From contig NZ_LDJP01000068.1 in NCBI RefSeq assembly GCF_001431505.1, positions 1-64,000 of the forward strand: a DNA stretch of 64,000 bases. The letters run 5' to 3'. Position 1 is the first letter of the stretch. Every line of letters begins with the position of its first letter. Of this stretch, positions 11,422-20,487 are shown piece after piece. The position numbers and the translations under genes are program-made. The notes beneath the pieces were generated by a model that saw only the letters and a list, made by a program, of their open reading frames with translations, was not told the DNA's origin and did not search any database. Source of the stretch: Stenotrophomonas daejeonensis (lineage in GTDB: Bacteria > Pseudomonadota > Gammaproteobacteria > Xanthomonadales > Xanthomonadaceae).

Positions 11422-12543
11422 TCAGGTCCAGCCGGCCATCTCGAACAGGCGCAGGGCGAAATAGCCGCAGGCACCGGCCGCCGGGATGGTCAGGATCCAC
11501 GCCCAGACGATGCGCTCGATCACGCCGATGCGCAGCGACTTCGGGTTCTTGGCGAAGCCAACGCCCATGATCGCGGTGGAGATGCTGTGGGTGGTCGACA
11601 CCGGCATGCCGAAGTGCGCGGCCAGGGTCAGGATGGTGGCCGAGCTGGTTTCGGCGGCGAAGCCGTGGATCGGGTGCAGCTTGACCATCTTGTGGCCCAG
11701 GGTCTTGATGATCTTCCAGCCGCCCGAGGCCGTGCCGGCGGCCATCACCACCGCGCAGGTCAGCACGATCCACATGGCGATGCCGTCGCCGCCGTGCGCG
11801 TCCGGGTGCATGAACGCCAGCCACGACGGCAGGTCGTCCAGCGCGCCGGTGGCCTCGGCGCCGATCAGGGTCATGGCGATGATGCCCATCGTCTTCTGCG
11901 CGTCGTTGTGGCCGTGGGCGAAGCCCATGTAGGCGGCCGAGGCGATCTGCGCCTTGCCGAAGAAGGCGTTGACCCAGCGCGGCCGCGCCAGCCGCCGCAG
12001 CACGCCGCCGGCGCGCGCCATGCCGGCGATGATCGCCCACAGCAGGCACATCACCACGATGCCGAGCGCGAAGCCGGCGATCGGCGAGGTGATCATCGGC
12101 ACGAACACCTTCCACAACAGGCCCTTGTTCTGCGCCCAGTTGCCGAGGTTCTGCGACCAGATCAGCGCATCCCAGTTGTTGTGCGCGGCGGCCAGGCCGG
12201 CGCCGCACAGGCCGCCGATCAGCGCGTGCGAGGACGAGGACGGCAGGCCCTTCCACCAGGTGATCAGGTTCCAGACGATGCCGCCGAGCAGCGCGCACAG
12301 GATCACCTGCGGGGTCACGTCGACCACCTCGGCGTTGAGCAGGCCGTTGGCGATGGTCAGCGCCACCGCGGTGCCGGTCAGCGCGCCGATCAGGTTCATG
12401 CCCGCGGCCAGCATCACCGCCCAGCCGGGCGAGAGCACCTTGGTCGCCACCACCGTGGCGATGGAGTTGGCGGTGTCGTGGAAGCCGTTGATGAACTCGA
12501 AGACGAGCGCGGCCAGCACCACCACCAGCACTAATGTCAGCAT
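11422..12543 (-). CDS. pit: low-affinity inorganic phosphate transporter, PiT family
   Basis: A proton-coupled inner-membrane phosphate carrier. The 373-residue product is almost entirely hydrophobic with about ten membrane helices and contains the two inverted family repeats: FEFINGFHDTANSIATVVAT near the start and GFAHGHNDAQKTMGI in the middle. PSSSSHALIGG and PVSTTHSISTAIMG are further PiT signatures. It follows a DUF47 gene, the usual accessory partner, by 142 bases. Confidence 0.93.
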   Translation of the reverse strand: MLTLVLVVVLAALVFEFINGFHDTANSIATVVATKVLSPGWAVMLAAGMNLIGALTGTAVALTIANGLLNAEVVDVTPQVILCALLGGIVWNLITWWKGLPSSSSHALIGGLCGAGLAAAHNNWDALIWSQNLGNWAQNKGLLWKVFVPMITSPIAGFALGIVVMCLLWAIIAGMARAGGVLRRLARPRWVNAFFGKAQIASAAYMGFAHGHNDAQKTMGIIAMTLIGAEATGALDDLPSWLAFMHPDAHGGDGIAMWIVLTCAVVMAAGTASGGWKIIKTLGHKMVKLHPIHGFAAETSSATILTLAAHFGMPVSTTHSISTAIMGVGFAKNPKSLRIGVIERIVWAWILTIPAAGACGYFALRLFEMAGWT

Positions 12544-12685
12544 CGCGATTGCCCCCTTGAGTCAAGGCGGCAGGCCCGCCGCCCTGCGGCGGGACGGGGG
12601 ATGTGGAAGTACGGCCTGCGGGTACCGGCACAGCCGGTGCCCTTGCCGCCGAAGCCGGAAATGCCCGAGAACCCCATCATGGCGA

Positions 12686-13312
12686 TCACGAATTCTTCAA
12701 TACGATCTGGTAGACCACCACGCCGGCCTCGCGGCAGCGGTCGATGGCCTTTTCCAGGATCTCGAAGAACTCCTTGAGCAGGAACATCTGCAGGTGGTCC
12801 AGGCGCCCGGAATAGATCTCCCGGTACAGCTCCAGCATCAGCCGGTCGGCCTCGTTCTCCAGCGCGCGCAGCTTCTCGTTCATCGCCGTCATGCGGTCGA
12901 TGTTCATGTGGCGCAGGTCCTTGACCATCTCCACCACCACGTCGGCGGCCTGCTCCAGCATCGCCGCGCGCGGGGCGAAGTCGATCTGCGCCAGGTGCTG
13001 GGTGGCCAGCGAATAGCGGTCGGCGAACTTCTCGATCTGCTTGGGGATCTTGTACAGCGCCGAACCAAGCGCCTCGATGTCCTCGCGCTCGATCGGGGTC
13101 ATGAAGCTGTCCACCAGCGCCTGGCTGATCTTGTCCGAGGCCGCGCGCTCGCGCAGGCGGGCCAGCTTGAACGCGTCCAGCGCCGGCTGGCGGTCGGCCT
13201 CGCGCATCATCGTGTGCAGCGCCCTGGCGCCGTCGGCGGCGGCCTGCGCGGCCTCGTCGAGATAGGTGTAGAACTGCTTGCCGGAGCCGAAGATCGTCTG
13301 CAATGAAAACAT
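12686..13312 (-). CDS. DUF47 (TIGR00153) phosphate-transport accessory protein
   Basis: A 208-residue all-helical PhoU-like protein of the DUF47 family, which is generally encoded beside PiT carriers and thought to modulate them. No membrane segment or signal peptide is visible. The sequence is rich in heptads (EQAADVVVEMVKDLRHM, ALENEADRLMLELYREI). It is the first gene of the probable two-gene unit with pit, and is divergent from the CNNM/CorC gene. The exact role is inferred from family and context. Confidence 0.88.
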   Translation of the reverse strand: MFSLQTIFGSGKQFYTYLDEAAQAAADGARALHTMMREADRQPALDAFKLARLRERAASDKISQALVDSFMTPIEREDIEALGSALYKIPKQIEKFADRYSLATQHLAQIDFAPRAAMLEQAADVVVEMVKDLRHMNIDRMTAMNEKLRALENEADRLMLELYREIYSGRLDHLQMFLLKEFFEILEKAIDRCREAGVVVYQIVLKNS

Positions 13313-13444
13313 GGGGAACCTGTTCGCCGTCGCGGAAGGGGCGGCATCGAGGGGGAATTATGACGGCTGAATGACCGCTCGGGTATTCCCGGCGTCCCGT
13401 CCCCATCCACATGAATGGGCGGTTGCCGGCTCCTCACGACGGTT

Positions 13445-13453
13445 TGCTAAGAT
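13445..13453 (+). promoter_or_regulatory. possible extended -10 promoter for the CorC-like gene
   Basis: TGCTAAGAT resembles an extended -10 box in a GC-rich gap, with a poor -35-like TTGCCG 19 bases upstream. It lies in the 273-base divergent region 13313-13585 and points to the CNNM/CorC gene. Weak evidence. Confidence 0.3.
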
Positions 13454-13585
13454 GCGCCGGCGCCCGTGCGGCGCAGCCTATGGACGACGACCCTTATTCC
13501 CCGCCGCCGCGCCAGGCCCCGTTTGCCGGTCCCTGCCGCCCGCGCCAGCCCTTCCCCTCCCCGCCACCAACCCGGGGAGTGACCC

Positions 13586-14899
13586 GTGCTTGAGTTCCTG
13601 ATCGTCCTCGCCCTGATCCTGCTCAACGGCTTCTTCGCCATGTCCGAGATGTCGGTCATGACCTCGCGCAAGAGCCGGCTCAAGCAGATGGCCGCCTCCA
13701 GCAAGCGTGCCGCGCGCGCGCTGGCGCTGTCCGAGCGGCCGGAGAACTTCCTGTCCACGGTGCAGATCGGCATCACCCTGATCGGCATCCTGACCGGCGT
13801 CTACGGCGGCGAATCCATCGGCCTGCGGATTGCCGACTGGCTGCGCCAGGTAGCGCCCGGCTTCACCTATGCCGATGCCACCGGCAAGGTGCTGGCGGTG
13901 GCGCTCATCACCTACCTGACGCTGATCTTCGGCGAACTGCTGCCAAAACGGCTGGCGATCACCCGTTCGGAGGACATCGCCGGCGTGGTCGCGGTACCGA
14001 TGGGCTGGCTGGCGCGCATCGCCGCGCCGGGCGTGTGGCTGCTGTCACGCTCTACCCAGCTGATGCTGCGCCTGCTGGGGCTGGGCAAGAGCGAATCGGC
14101 CACGGTCAGCGAAGAGGAAATCCGCATGCTGGTGGCCGAGAGCCACGAGGCCGGCGTGATCGACAGCCACGAGCGCGACATGATGAACCGGGTCATGCGC
14201 CTGGGCGACCGCACCGCCGACAGCCTGATGACCCCGCGCAACCGCATCGCCTGGCTGGACACCACCGCCGATGCGGGGAAGAACCTGGAAACCATGCGCG
14301 AGCACGCGTTCTCGCGCTACCCGGTGTACCGCGGCAACGACCAGGACATCGCCGGCATCCTCGAGGTGAAGACGCTGGTCACGCACGGGCTGGACGGCAT
14401 CGGGCCGTCGATGTTCGCCGGCCTGCGCGAGACCCTGTACGTTTCCGAATCCACCCACGCGATGAAGCTGCTGGAGATCTTCCGCGAAGAACACCAGTCG
14501 ATGGCGCTGGTGGTGGACGAATACGGCGAGATCCAGGGCCTGGTGACGATCAGCGACCTGATGGGCGCGGTGGTCGGCCGCCTGCAGGCGGTGGAGAACA
14601 CCGACGAGGACGCGCTCGTGGTCACCCGCGAGGACGGCTCGCTGCTGGTGGACGGCTCGCTGCCGGTGGACGACCTGCGCGAGCTGATGGAAGGCGCCGA
14701 GCTGCCCGACGCCGAGGAAGGCGACTACTACACCCTGGCCGGCATGTGCATGCATAGCTTCGGCCGCATCCCGCGCGCCGGCGAATACTTCGACTGGGCC
14801 GGCTGGCGCATCGAGATCGTCGACCTGGACGGCGCCCGCATCGACAAGCTGCTGCTGCGCAGGCTGCCGGAAGAAGACACCGATGACATCGTCGACTGA
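13586..14899 (+). CDS. CNNM/CorC (HlyC) family membrane protein with CBS pair
   Basis: A 437-residue protein of the CorC/HlyC-CNNM family, linked to divalent cation (Mg2+/Co2+) export or tolerance. Residues 1-140 form the DUF21 membrane domain (NGFFAMSEMSVMTSRKSR is the diagnostic stretch), about 190-330 a CBS pair (MTPRNRIAWLD, VVDEYGEIQGLVT), and 345-430 the CorC_HlyC domain. The start is GTG with GGGGAG seven bases before it. The gene overlaps the following ExoD-like gene by 17 bases, suggesting coupled translation. It was called hemolysin-like in older annotation, for which there is no support. Confidence 0.9.
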   Translation: MLEFLIVLALILLNGFFAMSEMSVMTSRKSRLKQMAASSKRAARALALSERPENFLSTVQIGITLIGILTGVYGGESIGLRIADWLRQVAPGFTYADATGKVLAVALITYLTLIFGELLPKRLAITRSEDIAGVVAVPMGWLARIAAPGVWLLSRSTQLMLRLLGLGKSESATVSEEEIRMLVAESHEAGVIDSHERDMMNRVMRLGDRTADSLMTPRNRIAWLDTTADAGKNLETMREHAFSRYPVYRGNDQDIAGILEVKTLVTHGLDGIGPSMFAGLRETLYVSESTHAMKLLEIFREEHQSMALVVDEYGEIQGLVTISDLMGAVVGRLQAVENTDEDALVVTREDGSLLVDGSLPVDDLRELMEGAELPDAEEGDYYTLAGMCMHSFGRIPRAGEYFDWAGWRIEIVDLDGARIDKLLLRRLPEEDTDDIVD

Positions 14900-15536
14900 G
14901 CCGCAAGGCGACGCCGGCCGCTACCGCAACGAGGGTATCCGCACGCTGCTGGCGATGTTCGAGCACGGCGACCCGGAGCAGCACCAGCCGGTGGGGCAGA
15001 TCCTGCACGGCCTGCGCGAAGGCGCGTTCGGCGTGTTCCTGTTCGTCGCCATCCTGCCCGCGTTCATCCCGATCCCCGGCATCGGCGGAGCGGTCAGCGG
15101 CCCGCTGGTGCTGCTGATCGGCGCGCAGATGATGTGCGGGCTGTCGCGCCCGTGGGTGCCCGGCTTCATCGCCCGGCGCGGGCCGAAGCGCGGCACCATG
15201 CAGCGCTTCCTGGGCCGGATCGACCGTCCGCTGCGGCTGCTGGACCGCCTGCTCAGGCCGCGCCTGCCGGCGCTGGTGTGCCCGCTGCCGGCACGCCTGT
15301 TCAGCGGCGTGCTGTTGCTGCTGCTCGGCGTGCTGCTGTCGCTGCCGATCCCCTTCACCAACTACCTGTTCGGTTTCCAGCTGCTGCTGTTCGCGCTGGC
15401 GCTGATCGAGCGCGACGGCGTGCTGATGCTGTTCAACTGGCTGGCCGGCATCGCCGCGGCGGCCTTCTTCGGCCTCGGCTCGGGGCAGTTGCTGGGTCAG
15501 CTTTCAACGCTGTACCAACGCTGGAGTGGCGGCTGA
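14883..15536 (+). CDS. ExoD-like exopolysaccharide synthesis protein
   Basis: A 217-residue membrane protein of the ExoD family, named after a Rhizobium gene affecting exopolysaccharide and alkali tolerance; the biochemical role is unknown. The family features are the GIRTLLAMFEHGDPE-like start and two hydrophobic blocks, about 50-75 (FLFVAILPAFIPIPGIGG) and 135-205. It overlaps the CNNM/CorC gene and is followed by a REP-B dimer. Confidence 0.8.
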   Translation: MTSSTEPQGDAGRYRNEGIRTLLAMFEHGDPEQHQPVGQILHGLREGAFGVFLFVAILPAFIPIPGIGGAVSGPLVLLIGAQMMCGLSRPWVPGFIARRGPKRGTMQRFLGRIDRPLRLLDRLLRPRLPALVCPLPARLFSGVLLLLLGVLLSLPIPFTNYLFGFQLLLFALALIERDGVLMLFNWLAGIAAAAFFGLGSGQLLGQLSTLYQRWSGG

Positions 15537-15553
15537 CCCCTGCAGGAGCGCTC

Positions 15554-15625
15554 GTAGGAGCGCACCTTGGTGCGCGATGGAGCTTTCACGGTAGAGCCCC
15601 ATCGCGCACTGAAGTGCGCTCCTGC
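15554..15625. repeat. REP-B dimer between convergent exoD-like gene and hflC
   Basis: GTAG head, GCGCACCTTGGTGCGC arm, spacer with TTTCACGGTAGAGCC, and an inverted arm with substitutions ending CTGC. It lies between convergent genes and could act as a transcript end. Confidence 0.8.
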
Positions 15626-15650
15626 GACGACGGCAAAAGCCGCCGTTCCG

Positions 15651-16514
15651 TCAGCGGTCGTTCTTCAGGTACTGCAGGAACGGATCGTTCTTGTCGAGCA
15701 CGATCACGCCGTTGCCGTCGGTCATCGAGCCGCGGTAGGCCTCCAGGCTGCGGTAGAACGCGTAGAACGCCGGGTCGGCCGAGCCGGCCTTGCCGTAGAT
15801 CGCCGCGGCCCGGGCATCGCCCTCGCCGCGCAGCTGCTGCGCGTCACGCTCGGCCTCGGCCACCAGCACGGTGCTCTCGCGGTCGGCCTGGGCGCGGATG
15901 GTCAGCGACTGCTCCTCGCCCTCGGCGCGCAGCTTGGCCGCCTCCTGCTTGCGCTGAGCGCGCATGCGCTCGTAGACGTCGGTGATGACCTGGCTGTCGG
16001 TGGGCAGGTCGATCTGCTTGATGCGCAGGTCGACGATCTGCATGCCCAGCGTCCCCACCGCCTCGTTGATCGCGGTGAGCTGGTTGGCGATCAGCTCGCT
16101 GCGGTCGCCGGATACCAGCTGCTGCAGGGTGCGCGAGTTGATCTGGTTGCGCAGCGAGTCGGTGATGATCGGCGCCAGCCGCGCATTGGCGACCTTGCCG
16201 TCGCCGCCGGTGGCGCGGTAGTAGGCGCGCACGTCGGAGATGTAGCCGATGGCGAAGAAGTCGACGCTGACGTCCTTCTGCTCGGCGGTGAAATAGCGCG
16301 CCGGGGCGGTGTCCAGCACCTGGAAGCGGCGGTCGAACACCCGCACCGTCTCCACCAGCGGCACCTTGAAGTGCAGCCCGGGCTTGATGTCCGCGCGCAC
16401 CACCTTGCCGAGGTTCAGGACCATCGCGGTCTGGTCCTCGCGCACCACGTAGACCGAGCCCATCAGGCCCAGCAGCACCACGACCAGCAGGCCGATAACA
16501 AGGGAGTTCTTCAT
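15651..16514 (-). CDS. hflC: FtsH modulator HflC
   Basis: HflC with HflK forms a large SPFH (prohibitin-like) cage around the membrane protease FtsH, tempering its action on membrane proteins. The 287-residue product has one N-terminal membrane helix (residues 4-24), then an SPFH domain, then the helical stretch AQRKQEAAKLRAEGEE typical of the family. The ATG at 16514 overlaps the hflK stop by four bases, the standard hflK-hflC arrangement. Confidence 0.95.
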   Translation of the reverse strand: MKNSLVIGLLVVVLLGLMGSVYVVREDQTAMVLNLGKVVRADIKPGLHFKVPLVETVRVFDRRFQVLDTAPARYFTAEQKDVSVDFFAIGYISDVRAYYRATGGDGKVANARLAPIITDSLRNQINSRTLQQLVSGDRSELIANQLTAINEAVGTLGMQIVDLRIKQIDLPTDSQVITDVYERMRAQRKQEAAKLRAEGEEQSLTIRAQADRESTVLVAEAERDAQQLRGEGDARAAAIYGKAGSADPAFYAFYRSLEAYRGSMTDGNGVIVLDKNDPFLQYLKNDR

Positions 16515-17620
16515 CGGCCGGCCTCCTGACGCGTTGCCGAGCGCGAAACCGTGCGGTCCGCGTTGCGAATGCTGTCGGTGATGCCCGGCAGCGCCGGCAC
16601 CATCGCTTCGGGCGCCGGCTGCGCCGCATTGCCACCCGGTTTGGCGGCATCGGCCGGCATCGGCACGTAGATCAGCTGGCGGCCATCGCCGCCGATGACC
16701 TTGCGGTTCTCGGCCAGCACCTGCTGCACGGTTTCCAGCCACAGCCGCTTGCGGGTGACTTCCGGCGCATTCCGGTACTCGGCCTGCAGCAGGCTGAAGC
16801 GGCTGGCGTCACCCTCGGCGCGGGCGATCACCGCCTGCTTGTAGCCCTCGGCGGTGGTGCGGGTGCGCGAGGCCTGGCCGCGCGCCTCCGGCACCACCTT
16901 GGCGGCATAGGCCTGGGCCTCGTTGATCAGCCGTTCCTTGACCTGCTGGGCGCCGTTGACCTCGTCGAAGGCCGGCTTCACTTCCTCCGGCGGGCGGGCG
17001 TCGGGCAGGGTCAGGCCGGTGACCGACAGGCCGGTGCGGTAGGCCTCCAGCGAGGCCTGCAGGCGCTGCTCGGCGGCGGCGGCCAGCGGGCCGCGGTTGT
17101 TCAGCACGGTATTGAGGTCGGCGCGGCCGACCTGCTCGCGCACCGCGCTCTGCGCCGACTGCTCCAGCACCTGGTCGGCATCGACCGAGCCGAACTTGTA
17201 CAGGCGCGGGTCGTCGACCCGGTACTGCACGTTCAGCGAGACGTTGACGATGTTCTCGTCGCGGGTCAACACCGGCACCTGGCTGCTGAAGGTCTTGATC
17301 TGGGTGGCGTTGACCTTGGTCACCGACTCGATCGGCCACGGCAGCTTGAAGTTCGGGCCCGGCTGCAGGATGCGCGAGAACTGGCCGAAGCGCAGCACCA
17401 CGCCGCGCTGCTGTTCGCCGATCAGCTGGAAGCTGGAGAGCAGGATCAGCAACGCCAGCGCCACCAGCACCCAGCGCCATGCGCCACCGTCGAACAGGTC
17501 GCGCAACGGGCCGGGCAGGCCGCCCCATCCGCCGCCGTTGCCGCCTCGTGGCCGGCGCGCGCCGCGCCGGTTGTCGGCGGGGCCGTCTTTGCCATTGCCG
17601 CCAGGTGTGTTCCAGGCCAT
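16511..17620 (-). CDS. hflK: FtsH modulator HflK
   Basis: Partner of HflC in the FtsH regulatory complex. The 369-residue protein starts with the Gly/Asp/Arg-rich cytoplasmic segment typical of HflK (MAWNTPGGNGKDGP), has one membrane helix at about residues 48-68, then a long SPFH domain with GVVLRFGQF and LNVQYRVDDP. Its C-terminal 60 residues are Ala/Pro-rich. It is divergent from the acuI/yhdH-like gene 131 bases away. Confidence 0.95.
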   Translation of the reverse strand: MAWNTPGGNGKDGPADNRRGARRPRGGNGGGWGGLPGPLRDLFDGGAWRWVLVALALLILLSSFQLIGEQQRGVVLRFGQFSRILQPGPNFKLPWPIESVTKVNATQIKTFSSQVPVLTRDENIVNVSLNVQYRVDDPRLYKFGSVDADQVLEQSAQSAVREQVGRADLNTVLNNRGPLAAAAEQRLQASLEAYRTGLSVTGLTLPDARPPEEVKPAFDEVNGAQQVKERLINEAQAYAAKVVPEARGQASRTRTTAEGYKQAVIARAEGDASRFSLLQAEYRNAPEVTRKRLWLETVQQVLAENRKVIGGDGRQLIYVPMPADAAKPGGNAAQPAPEAMVPALPGITDSIRNADRTVSRSATRQEAGR

Positions 17621-17751
17621 GCATGCTCCATCTGTCAGGGCCGGGTGCGGGACAACCGGCCGTCAATCGAATCCCGATTCTACTAGATGGGGCAGGACCT
17701 GCCGTTTCGCAACGGTTATCTTGATCGGCCCGCTTCCGCGCAGGCAACGCC

Positions 17752-18747
17752 ATGACCGCCACCCCGTCCTTCCCCGCCTTCCGCATCCACAACGACGACG
17801 CCGGCTACCGCGCCGGCATCGAGCAGGTAACGCTGGACCAGCTCGGCCCCGGCGAGGTGGTGGTACGCGCGCGCTGGTCGTCGGTGAACTACAAGGACGC
17901 GCTGGCCGGCACCGGCCAGGGCAAGATCCTGCGCCGCTTCCCGCTGGTGGGCGGCATCGACGTGGCCGGCGAGGTGGTGGCCTCGACCGACCCGGCATTC
18001 CGCGAGGGCGACGCGGTGCTGGTCACCGGCTGCGGCCTGAGCGAAACCCGCGACGGCGGCTACAGCCAATACGTGCGGCTGGAAGCGAAGTGGGTCATCC
18101 CGCTGCCGGCCGGGCTGTCGCTGCGCGAGGCGATGGTGCTGGGTACCGCCGGCTTCACCGCGGCGCTGGCGCTGCTGCGGATGAAGGACAACCGGCAGGC
18201 GCCGGAGCACGGCCCGCTCGCCGTGACCGGCGCCACCGGCGGGGTCGGCTCGCTGGCGGTGGACATCTTCAGCCGCGCCGGCTTCGAGGTGCATGCGATC
18301 AGCGGCAAGGCCGAAGCCGGGGACTACCTGACCACGCTGGGCGCCACGCAGGTGCTGGGCCGCGAGGCGCTGGCCACCGCCCGGCCGATGGAGTCGGCGC
18401 GCTTCGGCGGCGGCCTGGACAACGTCGGCGGGCCGATGCTGACCAGCCTGCTGGCGCAGACCGCGCCCTACGGCAACGTCGCCTCGGCCGGGCTGGCCGC
18501 CAGCGCGCAGCTGGACATGACGGTGATGCCGTTCATCATCCGCGGCGTGTCGCTGCTGGGCGTGGCCTCGGCCGGCACCGCGCGCGACATCCGCGAGCAG
18601 GTCTGGCGGCACCTGGGCGACGACTGGAAGCCGCGCCACCTGGACACCGTGTGCACCCGCGAGGTCGGGCTGGCCGAACTGCCGGACGTGTTCGCCACGA
18701 TGCTGGCCGGGCAGTCGTTCGGCCGCACCGTGGTCAGGATCGACTGA
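17752..18747 (+). CDS. acuI: YhdH/AcuI-type NADPH oxidoreductase
   Basis: A 331-residue medium-chain dehydrogenase/reductase of the YhdH/YhfP subgroup; characterised members reduce acryloyl-CoA to propionyl-CoA with NADPH. The catalytic fold starts with SSVNYKDALAGTGQGKI, and the nucleotide loop reads GATGGVGSLAVDIF. No zinc-ligand cysteines are seen, as expected for the subgroup. It could connect with the propionate (methylcitrate) genes at 29-36 kb, but they are 11 kb away and the link is only metabolic inference. Confidence 0.87.
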   Translation: MTATPSFPAFRIHNDDAGYRAGIEQVTLDQLGPGEVVVRARWSSVNYKDALAGTGQGKILRRFPLVGGIDVAGEVVASTDPAFREGDAVLVTGCGLSETRDGGYSQYVRLEAKWVIPLPAGLSLREAMVLGTAGFTAALALLRMKDNRQAPEHGPLAVTGATGGVGSLAVDIFSRAGFEVHAISGKAEAGDYLTTLGATQVLGREALATARPMESARFGGGLDNVGGPMLTSLLAQTAPYGNVASAGLAASAQLDMTVMPFIIRGVSLLGVASAGTARDIREQVWRHLGDDWKPRHLDTVCTREVGLAELPDVFATMLAGQSFGRTVVRID

Positions 18748-18843
18748 AGCCGGTTGCACGCAGCGTGACGCAAGCGGCTTCACGCCGCCACGGCAGCGGC
18801 CTACACTGCCCGGATTCTTGGGGAAGAATTCTTGGGGAGAACC

Positions 18844-19227
18844 ATGGCACGCATCCTGATCGTCGATGATTCGCCATCGCAGTTGCTGGGCATCCAGCGC
18901 ATCGTCGAAAAACTGGGGCACGAGACCTTCACCGCCACCGATGGCGCGGCCGGCGTGGAAGCGGCCAAGGCGGTGCTGCCCGATCTGGTGCTGATGGACG
19001 TGGTGATGCCCAACCTCAACGGTTTCCAGGCCACGCGCACGCTCAAGCGCGAGGCCAGCACCACCCACATCCCGGTGGTGCTGGTGACCACCAAGGACCA
19101 GGACACCGACCGCCTGTGGGGCATGCGCCAGGGCGCCAAGGCCTACATCACCAAGCCGTTCTCGGAGAGCGATCTTTCCGAAGTGATCGCGCGGGTGTTC
19201 GAGGGCGGCGAGCCACCGGCCGCCTGA
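18844..19227 (+). CDS. pilH: PilH-like single-domain response regulator
   Basis: A 127-residue stand-alone CheY-like receiver, most like PilH of the Pil-Chp twitching system. The acidic pair is at VDDS, the phospho-acceptor is Asp52 in LMDVVMPNLNG, and Thr and Lys are in LVTTKD and KPFSESD. The ATG at 18844 follows GGGGAGA; a TTG twelve bases earlier is less likely. The ATTCTTGGGGA-type leader (18814-18840) is present twice in tandem. No pilG, pilI or pilJ is adjacent, so it is either detached from its cluster or an orphan. Confidence 0.82.
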   Translation: MARILIVDDSPSQLLGIQRIVEKLGHETFTATDGAAGVEAAKAVLPDLVLMDVVMPNLNGFQATRTLKREASTTHIPVVLVTTKDQDTDRLWGMRQGAKAYITKPFSESDLSEVIARVFEGGEPPAA

Positions 19228-19249
19228 CCCGTACGAACGGGCTGATCCT

Positions 19250-19319
19250 GTAGATGCGGGGCTTGCCCCGCATGAAGCTTTCCCGGGAGGGCCCCGTGTG
19301 GGGCAAGCCCCACACCTAC
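19250..19319. repeat. REP-A dimer (pilH-cbpA gap)
   Basis: GTAG, GCGGGGCTTGCCCCGC arm, spacer GAAGCTTTCCCGGGAGGG, drifted second arm and CTAC end. It stands seven bases from a REP-C element; both lie between convergent pilH and cbpA. Confidence 0.88.
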
Positions 19320-19325
19320 GCAGTC

Positions 19326-19390
19326 GTAGGTCGGGGCTACGCCCCCGACGCGTCCTGCCCATCGCCATCGGGGCCGTAGCCCCGACCTAC
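19326..19390. repeat. REP-C dimer supplying the cbpA stop codon
   Basis: GTAG, TCGGGGCTACGCCCCCGA arm, non-homologous spacer, inverted arm, CTAC. The CTA of the right end (19387-19389) read on the minus strand is the TAG stop of the DnaJ-class gene. Confidence 0.88.
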
Positions 19391-20283
19391 ACCTTCTCGC
19401 CGAAGGCCTTGGCCAGCGCGCGGTAGGCCTTCTGCTGCGCTTCGTTGGTCGCCACCGGCGCGACGACCTCCAGTTCCACGATCTGGTCGCCATCGGGCTT
19501 GCCCGGCAGGCCGCGGCCGCGCAGGCGCAGCTTGCGGCCGCTGTCCGAGTCGGCCGGCACCTTCAGTTCCACCGCCCCGCCCAGGGTCGGCACGCTGATG
19601 CCGGTACCCAGCGCGGCCTGCCACGGCGTCACCTGCAGGGTGTAAAGGATGTTGCGGCCATCGACCTCGAACTGCGGGTGCGCGGCGTATTCCACTTCCA
19701 GCATCAGGTTGCCGCCGCCGCTGCCCTGCCCGGCCAGCCGGATCACCTGCCCCGGGCGGATGCCCTTGGGCACGCGCACGTCCAGCTGGCGGCCATCGAC
19801 GTTGATGCGCAGCGAGTCGCCGGCGTAGGCGGCCTCCAGCGGTACCGACAGCTTGGCGCGGGTGTCGCGCGGCGGCTGCGGGCCGGCGCTGCCGCCGAAA
19901 CCGTCGAAGCCGCCCCGCGCGCGGCCGCCGCGCTGACGCGCGAACAGGCTCTCGAAGAAGTCGCTGAAACCGCCGCCGGCGCCACCGCCGCCGAACACCT
20001 CCTCGAAGTCGAAGCCCTGCCCGCCACCGAAATCCGGCGGCGCCTGGAACTCCTCGCCGGGCCGGTAGCCGCGCGCGCGCAGCTGGTCGTAGGCCTGGCG
20101 CTTGGCCGGGTCGCGCAGCGCCTCGTAGGCTTCGTTGACCGCCTTGAACTGCTCCTCGGCGCCGGCTTCCTTGCTCACGTCCGGGTGGTACTTGCGCGCC
20201 AGCCGCCGGTAGGCGGTCTTGATCTCGGCGTCGCCGGCCGTGGGTTCGACGCCCAGCGTCGCGTAGTAATCCTTGAATTCCAT
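19387..20283 (-). CDS. cbpA: DnaJ-class curved-DNA-binding-like co-chaperone CbpA
   Basis: A 298-residue J-domain protein of the CbpA/DnaJ-C type that would stimulate DnaK ATPase. The J domain (1-70) has the HPD triad at 33-35. A Gly/Phe region follows (about 85-130, [17 protein letters not shown]), then the two-part substrate-binding domain ([33 protein letters not shown]). There is no zinc-finger Cys cluster, which separates it from DnaJ. The stop TAG lies in the GTAG head of a REP-C. The HPD and the GF region are intact, so it should be functional. Confidence 0.9.
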   Translation of the reverse strand: MEFKDYYATLGVEPTAGDAEIKTAYRRLARKYHPDVSKEAGAEEQFKAVNEAYEALRDPAKRQAYDQLRARGYRPGEEFQAPPDFGGGQGFDFEEVFGGGGAGGGFSDFFESLFARQRGGRARGGFDGFGGSAGPQPPRDTRAKLSVPLEAAYAGDSLRINVDGRQLDVRVPKGIRPGQVIRLAGQGSGGGNLMLEVEYAAHPQFEVDGRNILYTLQVTPWQAALGTGISVPTLGGAVELKVPADSDSGRKLRLRGRGLPGKPDGDQIVELEVVAPVATNEAQQKAYRALAKAFGEKV

Positions 20284-20432
20284 CCAGACACCTTTCGGAA
20301 AAGTCGGGTCGATCGCCCCGCGACGATGGCCGCCACATGTTCGGCAAGCACAGGAGTGCCATTCTAGCGGTCGCGGCGCCGGCCTCGCCCCCATGCCGGA
20401 AAATGCTGCGTGAAGGCGGTCTTTTCAAGCCG

Positions 20433-20438
20433 TTGACG
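20433..20438 (+). promoter_or_regulatory. possible -35 box for the peroxiredoxin gene
   Basis: TTGACG lies 50 bases before the peroxiredoxin ATG, with a poor -10-like TAGACT at 20459-20464 (20-base spacer). The region is AT-richer than its surroundings. Tentative. Confidence 0.3.
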
Positions 20439-20487
20439 CCACCCTTGCACCCGACCACTAGACTGCACCCAGACCCAGGAGCCCCCC

